A stretch of 33,642 nt of DNA from a virus. The position numbers were made by a program, and so were the translations under genes. The DNA lies in IMG/VR virus record IMGVR_UViG_3300032235_000290, positions 1 through 33,642 of that record; one strand, given 5' to 3'. The notes under the pieces were generated by a model. It made no database searches. It saw only the letters and a list, made by a program, of their open reading frames with translations, and had not been told where the DNA came from. Positions 7,128 to 16,286 of this stretch are shown here, in pieces (positions within the stretch are counted from its first letter, which is position 1; every line of letters begins with the position of its first letter).

Positions 7128-8408
7128 TTACTGGTTGAACAACAAGATGCCGGACATCTCGGGGTTCTTGTTCACCACACCGAACAGCGTGTCCATACGG
7201 TACTTGATGGTCATGCTGTCAATGTCGTAGAACTTCTGCATGACCAGCTCGATGCCTTGGTCGGTGGTGGCACGCATCACTGCGACGCCAGCATCCGAAG
7301 GCACGGCATAACGACCGGGCAAAATTTCCAGCGAATCACGCTGCCAGAACACGTTTACCGAAGCGGCATTCACGTTCAGGAAGGTGATGGCGGCTGTGTT
7401 GGATGGAGCCGATACTTCCACGTTCTTGTACTGCAGTTGGGCGTCGGTGGCAACGCTTTGTGCGCCAATGATCGGGGGAGTGATCACCATGGTGGTGCTA
7501 TTGGTCACGCTCACGACGCGGAATGTCTTGAGTTGGCCAGTGCTTTGCTTGGTGATGTGGTGCACAGCGAACACGCCAGCAATCGTGAAGGCATCGCCAG
7601 CAGCCACGTTGGTGGTTGAGGAAACGGTCACGGTCTGGAAGCGGTTGTCCACGTTGATCTGGCCGCCGACAGAAGTCGAAGTGGCCTGAGGCGTGTAGTT
7701 CGCTTGAGTGCCTGCACCGCTGGTGTCGATGGTGATGGAACCACCGCCTGCTGCAGCAGTTTGACGGTTGGCGTAGTCCATCTTGTAGGTGTCGAAGCCA
7801 GCGACCATGCCGACATAGCTGCGCTCGTAGGCTTTGTCAGACTTCTGATTGCCGAACGAACGGGCGGTGCCAACCAGGTTACCAGCCAAGCCGTTGTAAT
7901 CGCGGCTGGACAGGGCCATGAAGCGGTCGTAGTCAGGCACGCCTTGCTCGTTCATGATGGCGTCGCACAGGGCCACGTCGTCATAGTCACCAGCAGCGGC
8001 TGCAATCGGCACAACCAAAGAACCCAAGCTTGCGGCAGAGTTCATGATGGCGATGTTGATGTCGCTGGCCAGCTTTTGCTTGGCGGACTCGCCCAGGCGG
8101 CCTTCTTGCAAAGCGTCGCGCAGTTCGAGGGAGGTCATTTCCCAAGGCACGGTCTTGCTGAAGCCCAAAGTCGCAGGGACGGCCAACTGAGTCATGCCCT
8201 GGTAGCCGGGGATTGGCGTGCCAGGAGTGCTGTTGATCGACTGAGCGATGTAGGGCTGTGGACGCCAGATGGTGTTGTTGGCGCGTTCCATCATTGTCTG
8301 GTCTGTGTTGTAGACCGAGACGTTGCGGGACAGCACGAGAGCGTCTTGGAAGCCTTCGAGGAGGTCTTCAAACGCGACGCGTTCTTCTTTCGAGAAACTA
8401 TTGGACAT
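7128..8408 (-). CDS. Major coat protein, P22 gp5 type (HK97 fold)
   Basis: 426 residues compared with 430 in P22 gp5. It forms the icosahedral shell. The N-terminal region (SKEERVAFEDLLEGFQDALV, then YNTDQTMMERANNTIWRPQP and YIAQSI) and the segment GFSKTVPWEMTSLELRDALQ are typical of P22-like coat proteins. A Gly/Thr-rich insertion at about residues 225-345 fits the extra I-domain region of this family. The C-terminal part (ILPGRYAVPSDAGVAVMRAT, then TIKYRMDTLFGVV) also matches. The gene directly follows the scaffold gene and has an AAGGA site. A GC hairpin lies after its stop. Confidence 0.95.
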   Translation of the reverse strand: MSNSFSKEERVAFEDLLEGFQDALVLSRNVSVYNTDQTMMERANNTIWRPQPYIAQSINSTPGTPIPGYQGMTQLAVPATLGFSKTVPWEMTSLELRDALQEGRLGESAKQKLASDINIAIMNSAASLGSLVVPIAAAAGDYDDVALCDAIMNEQGVPDYDRFMALSSRDYNGLAGNLVGTARSFGNQKSDKAYERSYVGMVAGFDTYKMDYANRQTAAAGGGSITIDTSGAGTQANYTPQATSTSVGGQINVDNRFQTVTVSSTTNVAAGDAFTIAGVFAVHHITKQSTGQLKTFRVVSVTNSTTMVITPPIIGAQSVATDAQLQYKNVEVSAPSNTAAITFLNVNAASVNVFWQRDSLEILPGRYAVPSDAGVAVMRATTDQGIELVMQKFYDIDSMTIKYRMDTLFGVVNKNPEMSGILLFNQ

Positions 8409-8428
8409 GATTTTTCCTTAAAAAATGG

Positions 8429-9325
8429 TCATTTTGAAGCTGCACGCTTCTGCGCCTTGTACTGGATGACCTTGGTCATGTTGCCAGTACGGGCAGCTTC
8501 TTCGCGCAGCCGTTCGAGGGTTGAGTCCACCGCGCCAGACACTCGACCAGTTGAGCTGATCATGCGTTCGGGTGCGGGGGCTGCCTTCCGGTTCGTAACT
8601 CTCAATTCCTTCTCCAGTTTCGCTACCGCAAAGGCAAACTTTACGGGGTCTTCAATTTTGGCCAGCTCTGCCGCCTTCTTCGGGTTCTTGCCGAGTGCGT
8701 AAATCACCAGAGCAGGATTGTCTGCACCTTGCAGCACGACGCCTTGTTGCGTGATGTTGAAGAGTTCCTGGGCGACTGCCTCGGCATCCTCAAAATCTCG
8801 CACACGCAGCTCAGCTTTCGCTTTGCCGTAGCCGTCGAGCTTTTCCTGCCAGGCTTGCTTTTGCGCATGCTCGGCCTGCTGTGCCTTTTGGGCTTCAGCA
8901 TCGGCCACTCGCTTGCGGTCAAACCAGTCTGCCAGTGCAGCTTCGAACCTGTCAGCGTCATAGTCGTGATCTTCCAGCTTTGGCTTTGGCCCAAGGATGA
9001 CCGGCTTTTTCTCGGTCGTTTGGGTCAGCTTGGCTTCGAGTTCTCGAATGCGCTTTTCCTTTTCTCTGTTTGCCTTACGCAGCTCTTTCACCCAACCAGG
9101 CGCATGAGCTTGCTCTTCGGGAGGTGGCGCTTCCTCACCAATGGAGACGATCACTTCGTCGGCATCATCCTCGGCTTGATCGTTGCCGGAGTCTTGATCT
9201 TGCTGGTCGGCGTCGGAATTTTGCTCGTCGCCCACTTGCTCAGTTTCGATCTCTTCGTCCTGGTCTTCGATCACCACGGATTCGCCGTCGTTGCTCTCAT
9301 CTCCTGTAACTGCCTTTTTGTTCAT
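8429..9325 (-). CDS. Scaffolding protein
   Basis: 298 residues, near the 303 of P22 gp8. It directs coat assembly and leaves the prohead before maturation. The N-terminal 75 residues are extremely acidic (Asp/Glu/Gln runs). The middle is a charged coiled coil (ELRKANREKEKRIRELEAKL, then DAEAQKAQQAEHAQKQAWQE). The C-terminus is a basic helical segment (ERLREEAARTGNMTKVIQYK then AQKRAASK), the expected coat-binding helix. Lying between portal and coat is the standard P22 arrangement. There is no protease motif. Assignment rests on composition, length and position rather than a sharp motif. Confidence 0.88.
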   Translation of the reverse strand: MNKKAVTGDESNDGESVVIEDQDEEIETEQVGDEQNSDADQQDQDSGNDQAEDDADEVIVSIGEEAPPPEEQAHAPGWVKELRKANREKEKRIRELEAKLTQTTEKKPVILGPKPKLEDHDYDADRFEAALADWFDRKRVADAEAQKAQQAEHAQKQAWQEKLDGYGKAKAELRVRDFEDAEAVAQELFNITQQGVVLQGADNPALVIYALGKNPKKAAELAKIEDPVKFAFAVAKLEKELRVTNRKAAPAPERMISSTGRVSGAVDSTLERLREEAARTGNMTKVIQYKAQKRAASK

Positions 9326-9403
9326 TCAAATACCCCATTTGACTCACCCATTTAAAACGGCTGGGTGGGATTCCGTATAACCACATTCTCCACTAAAACG
9401 CTG

Positions 9404-11464
9404 TCATCTGACAACAGGTTGCACTTGTTCACCAAGCATTGCCTGCTGATTTGCCTCGATAGCGCTTAGGGCCATGTTCTGATCGATCTCGCCAGTCTTG
9501 GCCAAAGTCTCCGCCGTCTTGGCGCGAGACAGCTCTGCGTCGGCCACGGTCTTGATTGTGTCGGCACGAGCCTTGGCAGCTTTGGCCACAGCCTCTTCGG
9601 CTGCAGCCTGCAGGAAGATCGAGTTCGGGTCTTCCTTTTGGTTCTGTGCCTCGGCCATGAGCGCTTCCATCTCTTTGTCGGTCGGCTTAACCACGCCCAT
9701 CTTGATCAGGCGCTGGCGGAAGAAGTCGCGCACCTCGCCAATGCCCTCTCCTTCCATGTTCATCATGGACATGGCACCGAGCACCTGCAAGGTTTCTGGG
9801 TCTTGCGTGATCTGCATCATGCCGGTCAGGGCGCGAACGGTGGCTGCACGCTTGGAGCTAGACGACGGGCCGACCTCGACATTCACGTCGAACTTGGCAG
9901 CGCTCAGGTCGTTGGCCATGCGCACTTCGCCGGTTTCCTGGTCGATTGTGGGCGTCATAAGCTTGACTGTGTCGGTGGATTCGTCCTCGGTGATGACCTT
10001 CATGGTTCGGCCTTCTTCGATGTAAACGTCCTTGGCCATCGACAGCCAAACCTCACCGCAACGCTTCATGGCCTTGGCAAAGTTGCTCATGTAAATGAAG
10101 GTCTGCATGTCCAGGCGCTGCTGGATCATCTCCACGGCCTTGCCGCTGATGTTGCTGACCATCTTGTCAGCGCCAGACGGGTTGCCCAGAATGTCCTGCA
10201 TGTCCTGCTCGGTCACCTGCAGTAGGGCTGCCATGGCCGGTGGGATTTGTGGGCTGCGGGTGTAGGCCACGGGGCCGCTGATCGATTGGCTGCCGTCGGG
10301 GCCAGTGATCGGGTTGATCAGCAGGTAAGGGTAATCCTTGAGGTTGTCCTCTGCCCACATGACCTGGTGGCCAGCGACCTGCTCGGGCGTGAGGATTGGC
10401 TTTTCGACGCTGGACAGGGCGCTGATCTCGCCCAGCTTGGACAGCTGCATGTTCTTCAGACGCTGCGCGTCCTTGGCCAAGCGAACGTGGCCCATGCAGC
10501 GCTCGACGTTGTCCACGAACCAGCGCTTGCCGTAAACCGGGATGATCGGGATGCACTTGCCTGCGATGTAGCCAGCGTCCTCAAGGATGCGGCCACCGGA
10601 CATGATGTACTTGTGAACCTTGCGCGACTTGATCTTGCGCTGGCGCACCTCTTGGCTGCCAATGGCTGCCAGGGTGTTTTCCAACTCGGGGTCTTCCTCG
10701 AAGTCCTTGGAGCGATAGCGTTCCTCGGTGCCGTCGATGTTGCGGAAGATGCGGATGGTCTCGGTGACGTCCTCGACCTTGTAGTATTCCGCGATGTAGA
10801 CCACATCAGGCGTGGCCCAGTCGAACTCGTACTGGTGCACGATCTTTGGCCAGTTGGTCGGATCGTCGCCCCACTCTTCCTTGTAGGATTCATACGTCAT
10901 CGAGTAAACGACGTAACAGAAACGGGCGTCGGCCTTGTCCTGGCGCTTGGCGTTCAGGTCAAAGAACACCGAGCTGTCGGCATCAAAGATCGGCTCGATC
11001 TGAATGCGCTGGCGCTCGTTGTCCTCGTCCTCGTCGTCCTCGTAGGTGGTGCGCAGACGCCAGGCACCAAAGCCACCGCCCACAGCTTCCTCAAAGGCGT
11101 TGTCGTAGGCCTCGTCGGCCACGCTGTCCTGTTCGTCGGCACGGTACAGGCCGTCGCAGGTCTCGGCCAGCTTGTCGGACATGCTGCCATCCTTGGACAC
11201 GTAGTCCACGGTGATGCGGTTGTTGCGGTATTCGTTGATGATACGAATGACCGACAGCATGATTTTGTTGACTTCAAACTTCGGCTTGTTCTCGTAGATT
11301 TCCCACAGGGGGCCTTCCCACTGAGCTCCGGACAAACTGTAGAAGCGTCGGTCTTGAAGGCATTGCAGCCGTTCGTCGCGCAGCGCCGTCTGGACGTTGT
11401 CGAATTGAGCCAGCGCTTCTGCGTGAACATTTGCTAGTCGCTGATCTTTTGAAATGCGTGCCAT
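9404..11464 (-). CDS. Portal protein, P22 gp1 type
   Basis: 686 residues (P22 gp1 has 725). Twelve copies form the DNA entry and exit ring at one vertex, the docking site for terminase and later gp4. The sequence has the features of the P22 portal family: an N-terminal segment RRFYSLSGAQWEGPLWEIYE followed by NKIMLSVIRIINEYRNNRIT, an acidic loop (residues about 130-150), the QIEPIFDADSSVFFDLNAKR region, and a C-terminal Ala/Glu/Lys-rich helix (about 600-660) corresponding to the barrel segment, here short. GAGGG lies 7 bases before the ATG. The gene directly follows the large terminase gene. Confidence 0.95.
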   Translation of the reverse strand: MARISKDQRLANVHAEALAQFDNVQTALRDERLQCLQDRRFYSLSGAQWEGPLWEIYENKPKFEVNKIMLSVIRIINEYRNNRITVDYVSKDGSMSDKLAETCDGLYRADEQDSVADEAYDNAFEEAVGGGFGAWRLRTTYEDDEDEDNERQRIQIEPIFDADSSVFFDLNAKRQDKADARFCYVVYSMTYESYKEEWGDDPTNWPKIVHQYEFDWATPDVVYIAEYYKVEDVTETIRIFRNIDGTEERYRSKDFEEDPELENTLAAIGSQEVRQRKIKSRKVHKYIMSGGRILEDAGYIAGKCIPIIPVYGKRWFVDNVERCMGHVRLAKDAQRLKNMQLSKLGEISALSSVEKPILTPEQVAGHQVMWAEDNLKDYPYLLINPITGPDGSQSISGPVAYTRSPQIPPAMAALLQVTEQDMQDILGNPSGADKMVSNISGKAVEMIQQRLDMQTFIYMSNFAKAMKRCGEVWLSMAKDVYIEEGRTMKVITEDESTDTVKLMTPTIDQETGEVRMANDLSAAKFDVNVEVGPSSSSKRAATVRALTGMMQITQDPETLQVLGAMSMMNMEGEGIGEVRDFFRQRLIKMGVVKPTDKEMEALMAEAQNQKEDPNSIFLQAAAEEAVAKAAKARADTIKTVADAELSRAKTAETLAKTGEIDQNMALSAIEANQQAMLGEQVQPVVR

Positions 11465-11498
11465 ATTTTTGCCCTCGTTTCAAGTATTTTCGCACCGA

Positions 11499-12965
11499 TC
11501 ACCATCGATTGACAACCGGCAGCGGTTTGAAGCTGGCAGCCTTGTTGGCTGGAAGCCGCTGCACCAGGTTGATGGCGTCGAACATTGGGTCGAGCTGGTC
11601 GTCGTGTGCACCAGACGGGAAAGCGGCCACCTCGGCCAGGAAATCGGACAGCCAAGGCGCGTCGTGCGGCAGCAGGACGTTTCCAGACTCGATGAACGGG
11701 GCTGCGTCATACCCTCGGCTGATCTTGTCCTTGTTGCGCTGCACGGCCACCACCGGGATTCCCTCGCGCCGGAAAGTCTGAATCAGGCCGGTGCCCGACA
11801 CCTTGTCCTCGACGTACATGCCGCGCATGGCAGAGCCTTGGGCCACAGGCCGCTGGTCGTTCAGGTGCTTGAGCCAGAAGGCACGGGCCTGCACAAGCAG
11901 CTCGGGTGCCTCCCACTTGCCGCGCACCTGGTCGAGCTTGACCGCCTGGCCAATGCTTGAGCGTGCCCAACACTGCAGCACCGTCCAGTCGTTGTGGTCG
12001 GCAGTCTTTTGGGCTGTGTCCACGGTCAGGAAGCGGAACTCGAGCTGCGGGATGCTTGACCAGAACTTAAACCAGTCGGTGTTGATGATGCCGCCGCCTC
12101 GTGGTGCAGGCCGCTGCTGGAGCTGTCCGGCCGTGCCGTATGTGCCCAGGGTCTTTTCCAGTTCGGCCACCTGCGTCTCACCAAAGCGCTCGGGGAACAT
12201 CAGCTCGCCTTCCTGGGTGCGCGGGTCAGTCCAGCCGATGCTGGTGGTGCACCTGAACTCAGGCTCGAAGCGCATCGGGATGCACAGGTGCGTGTACGGC
12301 AGGCCCATTTCCTTGATGACGCCGGAAATGTCCTTCTCGTTCAGGCGTTGCATGATCACAACAATGGCCGACTTGTCGGAGTTGACGCGGGTCGGCAGGG
12401 TCTCGGTGAATGCAATGCGTGCCGCTTCCAGCTTGGCTGCGCTGTTGGCGTTGTCGGCGCTGATCGGGTCGTCCAGGATGACGCGGTCGCCTCGCACGCC
12501 GGTCATGCTGGTGAAAGCACGAGCCTGTCGGATGCCCTTGCGGGTATTCCCGAACTCGCGCTTTCCATCCAGGTCGGCCAGCAGGTCAAGCGGCCACAGC
12601 TTCTGGAACCACTCGGACTTGATCAGGTCGCGGCAGCGTCGGCTGTCTCGGATGGCCAGCTGCTCTTCGTGAGCCGTGCCAACAAAGCGCATCTCAGGCA
12701 GGCCAACTGGCCCCCACTCCCAGGCAGGCCAAATGACGCCGGTCAGCAGGGACTTCATGGAGCCGGGTGGCACGTTCATGAGCAGACGGGTGATTTCGCC
12801 CCTGGTCACGGCCTCCAGGTGCAGGCACATGGCGTCCAGCGCCCAGCCCCACTTCAGTTGGGCAGCCGGTTCGAGCACGCGCCAGGCACGCTTGGCAAAC
12901 TCGGCCAGGCTGCGCTTGCACAGTTCGCGCTCGATGGCCAGCAGGTCAGCCTCAGTCAGGAGCAT
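11499..12965 (-). CDS. Terminase large subunit
   Basis: 488 residues from ATG 12965, chosen because AAGGA sits 5-6 bases upstream; an in-frame ATG six bases earlier (12971) would overlap that site. It is the ATP-driven packaging motor and headful nuclease. The ATPase domain has a Walker A-like loop N-V-P-P-G-S-M-K-S (64-72) and Walker B V-I-L-D-D-P (162-167). The RNase H-like nuclease has Asp316 (FLTVDTAQK), Glu386/Asp387 (YVEDKVSG) and Asp455/Asp456 (GAHDDQLD). Length and position fit P22 gp2 (499), suggesting headful packaging and circularly permuted DNA. The start overlaps the small-subunit gene by 14 bases. Confidence 0.95.
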   Translation of the reverse strand: MLLTEADLLAIERELCKRSLAEFAKRAWRVLEPAAQLKWGWALDAMCLHLEAVTRGEITRLLMNVPPGSMKSLLTGVIWPAWEWGPVGLPEMRFVGTAHEEQLAIRDSRRCRDLIKSEWFQKLWPLDLLADLDGKREFGNTRKGIRQARAFTSMTGVRGDRVILDDPISADNANSAAKLEAARIAFTETLPTRVNSDKSAIVVIMQRLNEKDISGVIKEMGLPYTHLCIPMRFEPEFRCTTSIGWTDPRTQEGELMFPERFGETQVAELEKTLGTYGTAGQLQQRPAPRGGGIINTDWFKFWSSIPQLEFRFLTVDTAQKTADHNDWTVLQCWARSSIGQAVKLDQVRGKWEAPELLVQARAFWLKHLNDQRPVAQGSAMRGMYVEDKVSGTGLIQTFRREGIPVVAVQRNKDKISRGYDAAPFIESGNVLLPHDAPWLSDFLAEVAAFPSGAHDDQLDPMFDAINLVQRLPANKAASFKPLPVVNRW

Positions 12966-13431
12966 TGGCATCCTTGGCTGCGATGATCTGCGCCAGCACG
13001 TCGGTGCCCAGCTTGGAAACGTCCAGGGTGGCCACGGTGATCGGTGCACCGTCCTTGCCGGTGATCTCGTGGGCCTGCACCTCCTTCCAGCGCATCTGGG
13101 TCTTGCTCCACCAGATGGCTGCAGTGGTGTCGCCGCCCATGGCCTTCTGGAACAGGGTTTTCCCGACCTGGCCGTTGGCTTTTGCTTTGCCCTCGATCAG
13201 CTCCTTGGCAAAGTGCTTGCGCAGGGTGTCGGTGTCAATGCCGCCTCGAACCAGCACGGCAATCTGCTCAATTGGCAGGCCGTAGCCGGACATGGCTTCC
13301 ACCTGTTTGCGCTCGGCATCGGTGGGTTCAAAGGACTTGCGCCCAGAGTTTTCACGTGCGCCGCCGTGTTCTTTTTGCTTCAATTCCTTTTTTGGAACCG
13401 ATTTTTCAAGTTTTTGTTTCGTTGTTGCCAT
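12952..13431 (-). CDS. Terminase small subunit
   Basis: 159 residues, similar in length to P22 gp3 (162). The small subunit recognises the packaging start site and stimulates the motor. The protein has a basic N-terminal tail ending in HGGARENSGRKSFEPTDAER, a helix-turn-helix-like segment (QVEAMSGYGLPIEQIAVLVR then GGIDTDTLRKHFAKELIEGK), and the typical continuation of small terminase subunits with DTTAAIWWSKTQMRWKEV. It overlaps the methyltransferase gene by 26 bases and the large subunit by 14. The packaging (pac) site may lie within this gene, as in P22. I cannot locate it. Confidence 0.88.
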   Translation of the reverse strand: MATTKQKLEKSVPKKELKQKEHGGARENSGRKSFEPTDAERKQVEAMSGYGLPIEQIAVLVRGGIDTDTLRKHFAKELIEGKAKANGQVGKTLFQKAMGGDTTAAIWWSKTQMRWKEVQAHEITGKDGAPITVATLDVSKLGTDVLAQIIAAKDANAPD

Positions 13432-14649
13432 TTGTAACCTCCGCGAAAGGTTCGCCAGTTTCTGCGTGAGTTGCTATTTTGCCTGTGAAATCCTGCCATC
13501 GCTTCACAATCACATCGCAATACTTTGGGTCAAGTTCCATCAGCCTGGAATGGCGTCCGGTTTTCTCGCAAGCAATCATGGTGCTACCGCTGCCGCCAAA
13601 GCAGTCAATTACCGCATCGCCAGCCTTACTGCTGTTGGCAATTGCCTTTTCGACAAGCTCCACTGGTTTTTGTGTTGGGTGCACATAAGCGCCCGTGCTT
13701 CCTCGGCTCATGTACCAAACATCGGACTGAGATCGGTCGCCATAAAACTGGCCTCCTTTGCTGTAGAAAATAAATTCGTGCTGTGGCCTGTAGTCCTGAT
13801 GGCCAAGGCCAACGCTCTTTTTATCCCAAACAATGCAGGAATTGACTTCCATTCCGCATGACTGCATGGCATTTTCAAATTCCGAATAAGTTCGCCACGG
13901 AAAGCAGATGTAAGCCGACGCGCCCTCCTTGCAGCTTGCTTTAGCTGTGGCCAGTGCATCCCTCACAAGGGCAATCAGATCAGCGCCTTTGGCATCGTCG
14001 TTTTTGATCATGCCAAACTTCTTTTTGCCACGACCACCGTCATAGCTCATACCATAAGGCGGGTCGGTAAAAATCAGGTCGGCAAGCTGTCCAGCCATCA
14101 ACGCATCAAAGTCATCCATGCTGGTGCTGTCGCCACACAGGAGGCGGTGCTTTCCCATCACCCAAATGTCGCCGGGCACGGTGCGCGGGTGTTCGGGCAG
14201 CGGTGGGGCGTCGTCGGGGTCGGTCAGGCCTTCGGTGCCAACGGGTGCCAGCAGCTCCTTAATCTCGTCCAGGTCGAAGCCGGTCAGTTCGAGGTCGAAA
14301 CCGAGCTCCTGAAGGTCGGCAAACTCCACCTTCAGCATTTCAGTGTCCCAACCGGAGTTCAGCGCAAGTCGATTGTCGGCAATAACATAAGCGCGTTTTT
14401 GTGCATCGGTCAGGTGATCCAGTCGGATGCACGGAACTTCGCTCATGCCCAGCTTGCGTGCAGCAAGCACTCGGCCATGTCCGGCAATGATCCCCCCCCC
14501 CCATCAATCAGCACCGGATTGGTGAATCCGAATTCCTTGATGGATGAGGCGATCTGCGCGACCTGTCCGTCGCTGTGGGTGCGGCTATTGCGTGCGTAGG
14601 GTATGAGCGCATCGATCTGAATGGTCTCAAGGTGCTCAGGTATTTTCAT
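13406..14649 (-). CDS. ParB-domain / beta-class DNA methyltransferase fusion, frame broken at a G11 tract
   Basis: ATG 14649 overlaps the NinG stop (ATGA). The first 49 codons give a ParB/sulfiredoxin-type domain (IQIDALIPYARNSRTHSDGQ, then KEFGFTNPVLID). The minus strand then has 11 consecutive G. In the present frame translation ends at TGA 14443 after 68 residues. One extra base (G12) or two fewer (G9) restores IIAGHGRVLAARKLGM and a continuous protein; G12 gives 414 residues. The remaining frame (13406-14470, possible GTG start) carries DPPYG, then HPTQKPVEL and FGGSGSTM, i.e. motif IV before motif I, the order of beta-class adenine-N6 or cytosine-N4 methyltransferases. It probably protects phage DNA from restriction or alters regulation. 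Whether the break is an assembly error, a mutation or phase variation cannot be told here. Confidence 0.88.
14492..14502. repeat. 11-base homopolymer (C on plus, G on coding strand)
   Basis: The run lies inside the ParB part of the methyltransferase gene, at the exact point where the conserved frame shifts. It is the longest G/C homopolymer I see in the window. Confidence 0.97.
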
Positions 14650-15224
14650 GCTTTTGCTTTCTTGGTTGCGAGCGCTGCCGCCCGATAGTGTTTGGCCAGT
14701 TCGATCAGGCCTTCGTGAGAATATTTGCGCAGGGTGCTGTCGCGCTCGATGCTTTCAACAGCTTGCAGGCCGATTCGTTCGATCAGGCGCTGGCGGTATT
14801 CCACATGGTTTCCAGCCAAGTAGTTGTTGCAGTGCTTGCATTGGCCATGGCAGTTGTCCTCCACAAACCTCATGTGAGGTGCGCTGCCAACAGATCGGTA
14901 GTGTCCGGCATCGTAGGTGTTCGGCTCGTTGCTCAGTGGCGTGCCGCAGGAAATGCAGGGTTTACCCGCATCCCTTGCGCGGATGAAATTGTTGAAGGCT
15001 GTCTGCGCTTTTTTGGTCAGCTGCGGCTTGGTTTGCATGTCATCCAGTTTGCGCTTGGTTTCCTTGCGGTCGGCTGCGGCTGCTTTGGCCTGGGCTTTCT
15101 CGGTTGTTTTCCTGGCCATCGTCAAGGCGCAAGTTGGGCTGCACACGGTTTGCAGGGGTCTGGTCTTGGTGTAGGCGCAGGAGCAAACCTTGCACTTGTG
15201 CTGCCGTTCTGCGTTTGTGGTCAT
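14646..15224 (-). CDS. ninG: NinG-type recombination protein
   Basis: 192 residues, close to lambda NinG/Rap (204). NinG is a structure-specific endonuclease cutting Holliday-junction and D-loop intermediates during phage recombination. The N-terminal cysteine pair region (CKVCSCAY, then TVCSPTCAL) and the central zinc/HNH-like region (PCISCGTPL, then TYDAGHYRSVGSAPHMRFVE, DNCHGQCKHCNNYL) are the signature of the family, as is the Lys/Ala-rich helix between them. The gene begins in an ATGA overlap with the upstream gene and ends in one with the methyltransferase gene. Confidence 0.93.
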   Translation of the reverse strand: MTTNAERQHKCKVCSCAYTKTRPLQTVCSPTCALTMARKTTEKAQAKAAAADRKETKRKLDDMQTKPQLTKKAQTAFNNFIRARDAGKPCISCGTPLSNEPNTYDAGHYRSVGSAPHMRFVEDNCHGQCKHCNNYLAGNHVEYRQRLIERIGLQAVESIERDSTLRKYSHEGLIELAKHYRAAALATKKAKA

Positions 15225-15922
15225 TTCGCCTCTATTTTGTAATCATGGAACACGGTGCCAAGGCTGGCATCGCCAACCTTGCAAGCCTTGACCCAGACGT
15301 TTTTTCCGCTGGCCAGCCTGCGAATGTGTCCGCGACGGTCGTGCAGCCTGGGGGATGCGTGCGTGCCGCCTTTCGATTCTCCTCTGGCGGTCTTTGGGCT
15401 GATCTTGACGGTGCGCCAGTCGTAGGTCGGTGTTTTACCTGCAGCGATTTTGCGCCTGTTCGTGAATGTGTTGGTTATCACTGGCTGATAACACTCGCAG
15501 CCGGTGTCCATGCTTTCCAGCCACTTGGACATGGTGGCCAGCATGATCTCGGCCACATCTCTTGGCAGGTCTTGGCCTTCATCGACGGGGCCGTACTTGA
15601 TCTGGCCATCCACAATGGCGTAAACCATCGGCGGGAAGGTGGTGTATTTTCCAGGCTGTCCCTTGCTCAGATCGAGCACGATGCCTTCCTCTGGATCGTC
15701 TCCAGCGGCCAGCATAATCATCTCGTAACGCTCATGGCTTGAGGTTTTGCCAGCCCAGAGCACAAGGCTTTTCTCAAACGGTGGCCGGTGGGTGGTCAGG
15801 TTGTCGATCTTGATGCCTGTGGACAGGTCAGCGCCTGAAATGTCAAACCACTGCATTTCAGTCGGGTCAAAGCCGGATGCAATGACCGACTTCATGATGG
15901 AGCGAACGTGGGCAGTTGTCAT
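15221..15922 (-). CDS. Conserved phage protein with C-terminal HDRRGH-type basic domain
   Basis: 233 residues between ATGA overlaps on both sides. Residues 1-130 look like a mixed alpha/beta domain with no motif I can name (FEKSLVLWAGKTSSHERYEM, then IVLDLSKGQPGKYTTFPPMV). The C-terminal 60 residues contain the recognisable phage segment RLHDRRGHIRRLASGKNVWV followed by KACKVGDASLGTVFHDY, rich in His and Arg. Similar tails occur in many phage hypothetical proteins. Position between NinG and NinB suggests a DNA-metabolism role. No function is assigned. Confidence 0.82.
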   Translation of the reverse strand: MTTAHVRSIMKSVIASGFDPTEMQWFDISGADLSTGIKIDNLTTHRPPFEKSLVLWAGKTSSHERYEMIMLAAGDDPEEGIVLDLSKGQPGKYTTFPPMVYAIVDGQIKYGPVDEGQDLPRDVAEIMLATMSKWLESMDTGCECYQPVITNTFTNRRKIAAGKTPTYDWRTVKISPKTARGESKGGTHASPRLHDRRGHIRRLASGKNVWVKACKVGDASLGTVFHDYKIEAK

Positions 15923-16146
15923 GAGGCGTACCCGTCTGAAATGACTTTGGCCTTGGCTTCTTCCAGCATCCCGATCAAAGTGAGCCGGTCTGGTGTTGAA
16001 GAGGTTTTGATCTTGAACTGGCCTTTGTCGTACCAGAATGACAGCACGATCGTAGTATCTGGTTCTTCGTCAATGGCCTCATTCAAGACCGCCTTGGCGT
16101 TTACCTTGTGGTGGTTTGGAATTGTCAGGGTTTTGAGCTTGCTCAT
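15919..16146 (-). CDS. 75-residue protein of the nin-like region
   Basis: ATG 16146 overlaps the TGA of the 47-residue gene as ATGA, and the stop overlaps the next start in the same way, which fixes the start. The sequence MSKLKTLTIPNHHKVNAKAV, then IVLSFWYDKGQFKIKTSSTP predicts a small beta-rich fold with one C-terminal helix. I do not recognise the family. Confidence 0.75.
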   Translation of the reverse strand: MSKLKTLTIPNHHKVNAKAVLNEAIDEEPDTTIVLSFWYDKGQFKIKTSSTPDRLTLIGMLEEAKAKVISDGYAS

Positions 16147-16286
16147 TTTGTCTCCTTTGCTTTCTCGATGAACTTTGTAGGTGGCAGTTTGCCGTTGATA
16201 ACAGCGCACGTGCCGCACCTTGCCAGCACTTTTAGTGCCGGTGAATGAGGAGCATTGCAGCGTTTGCAGTAGGTGGAGGCGGTCAT
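16143..16286 (-). CDS. 47-residue zinc-ribbon-like protein
   Basis: The frame runs from ATG 16286 to TGA 16143, and both ends form ATGA overlaps with their neighbours. The protein has C-x2-C (YCKRCN, residues 7 and 10) and C-x2-C (RCGTCA, residues 24 and 27), a minimal four-cysteine zinc knuckle, followed by a Lys-rich tail. Partners are unknown. It is one of at least four such tiny Cys proteins in this genome. Confidence 0.78.
   Translation of the reverse strand: MTASTYCKRCNAPHSPALKVLARCGTCAVINGKLPPTKFIEKAKETK

Noticed and set aside
10247-11437. 396-residue plus-strand frame opposite the portal gene
   Set aside because: Mirror frame of the portal gene, with low-complexity Val/Leu/Asp composition and no ribosome binding site.
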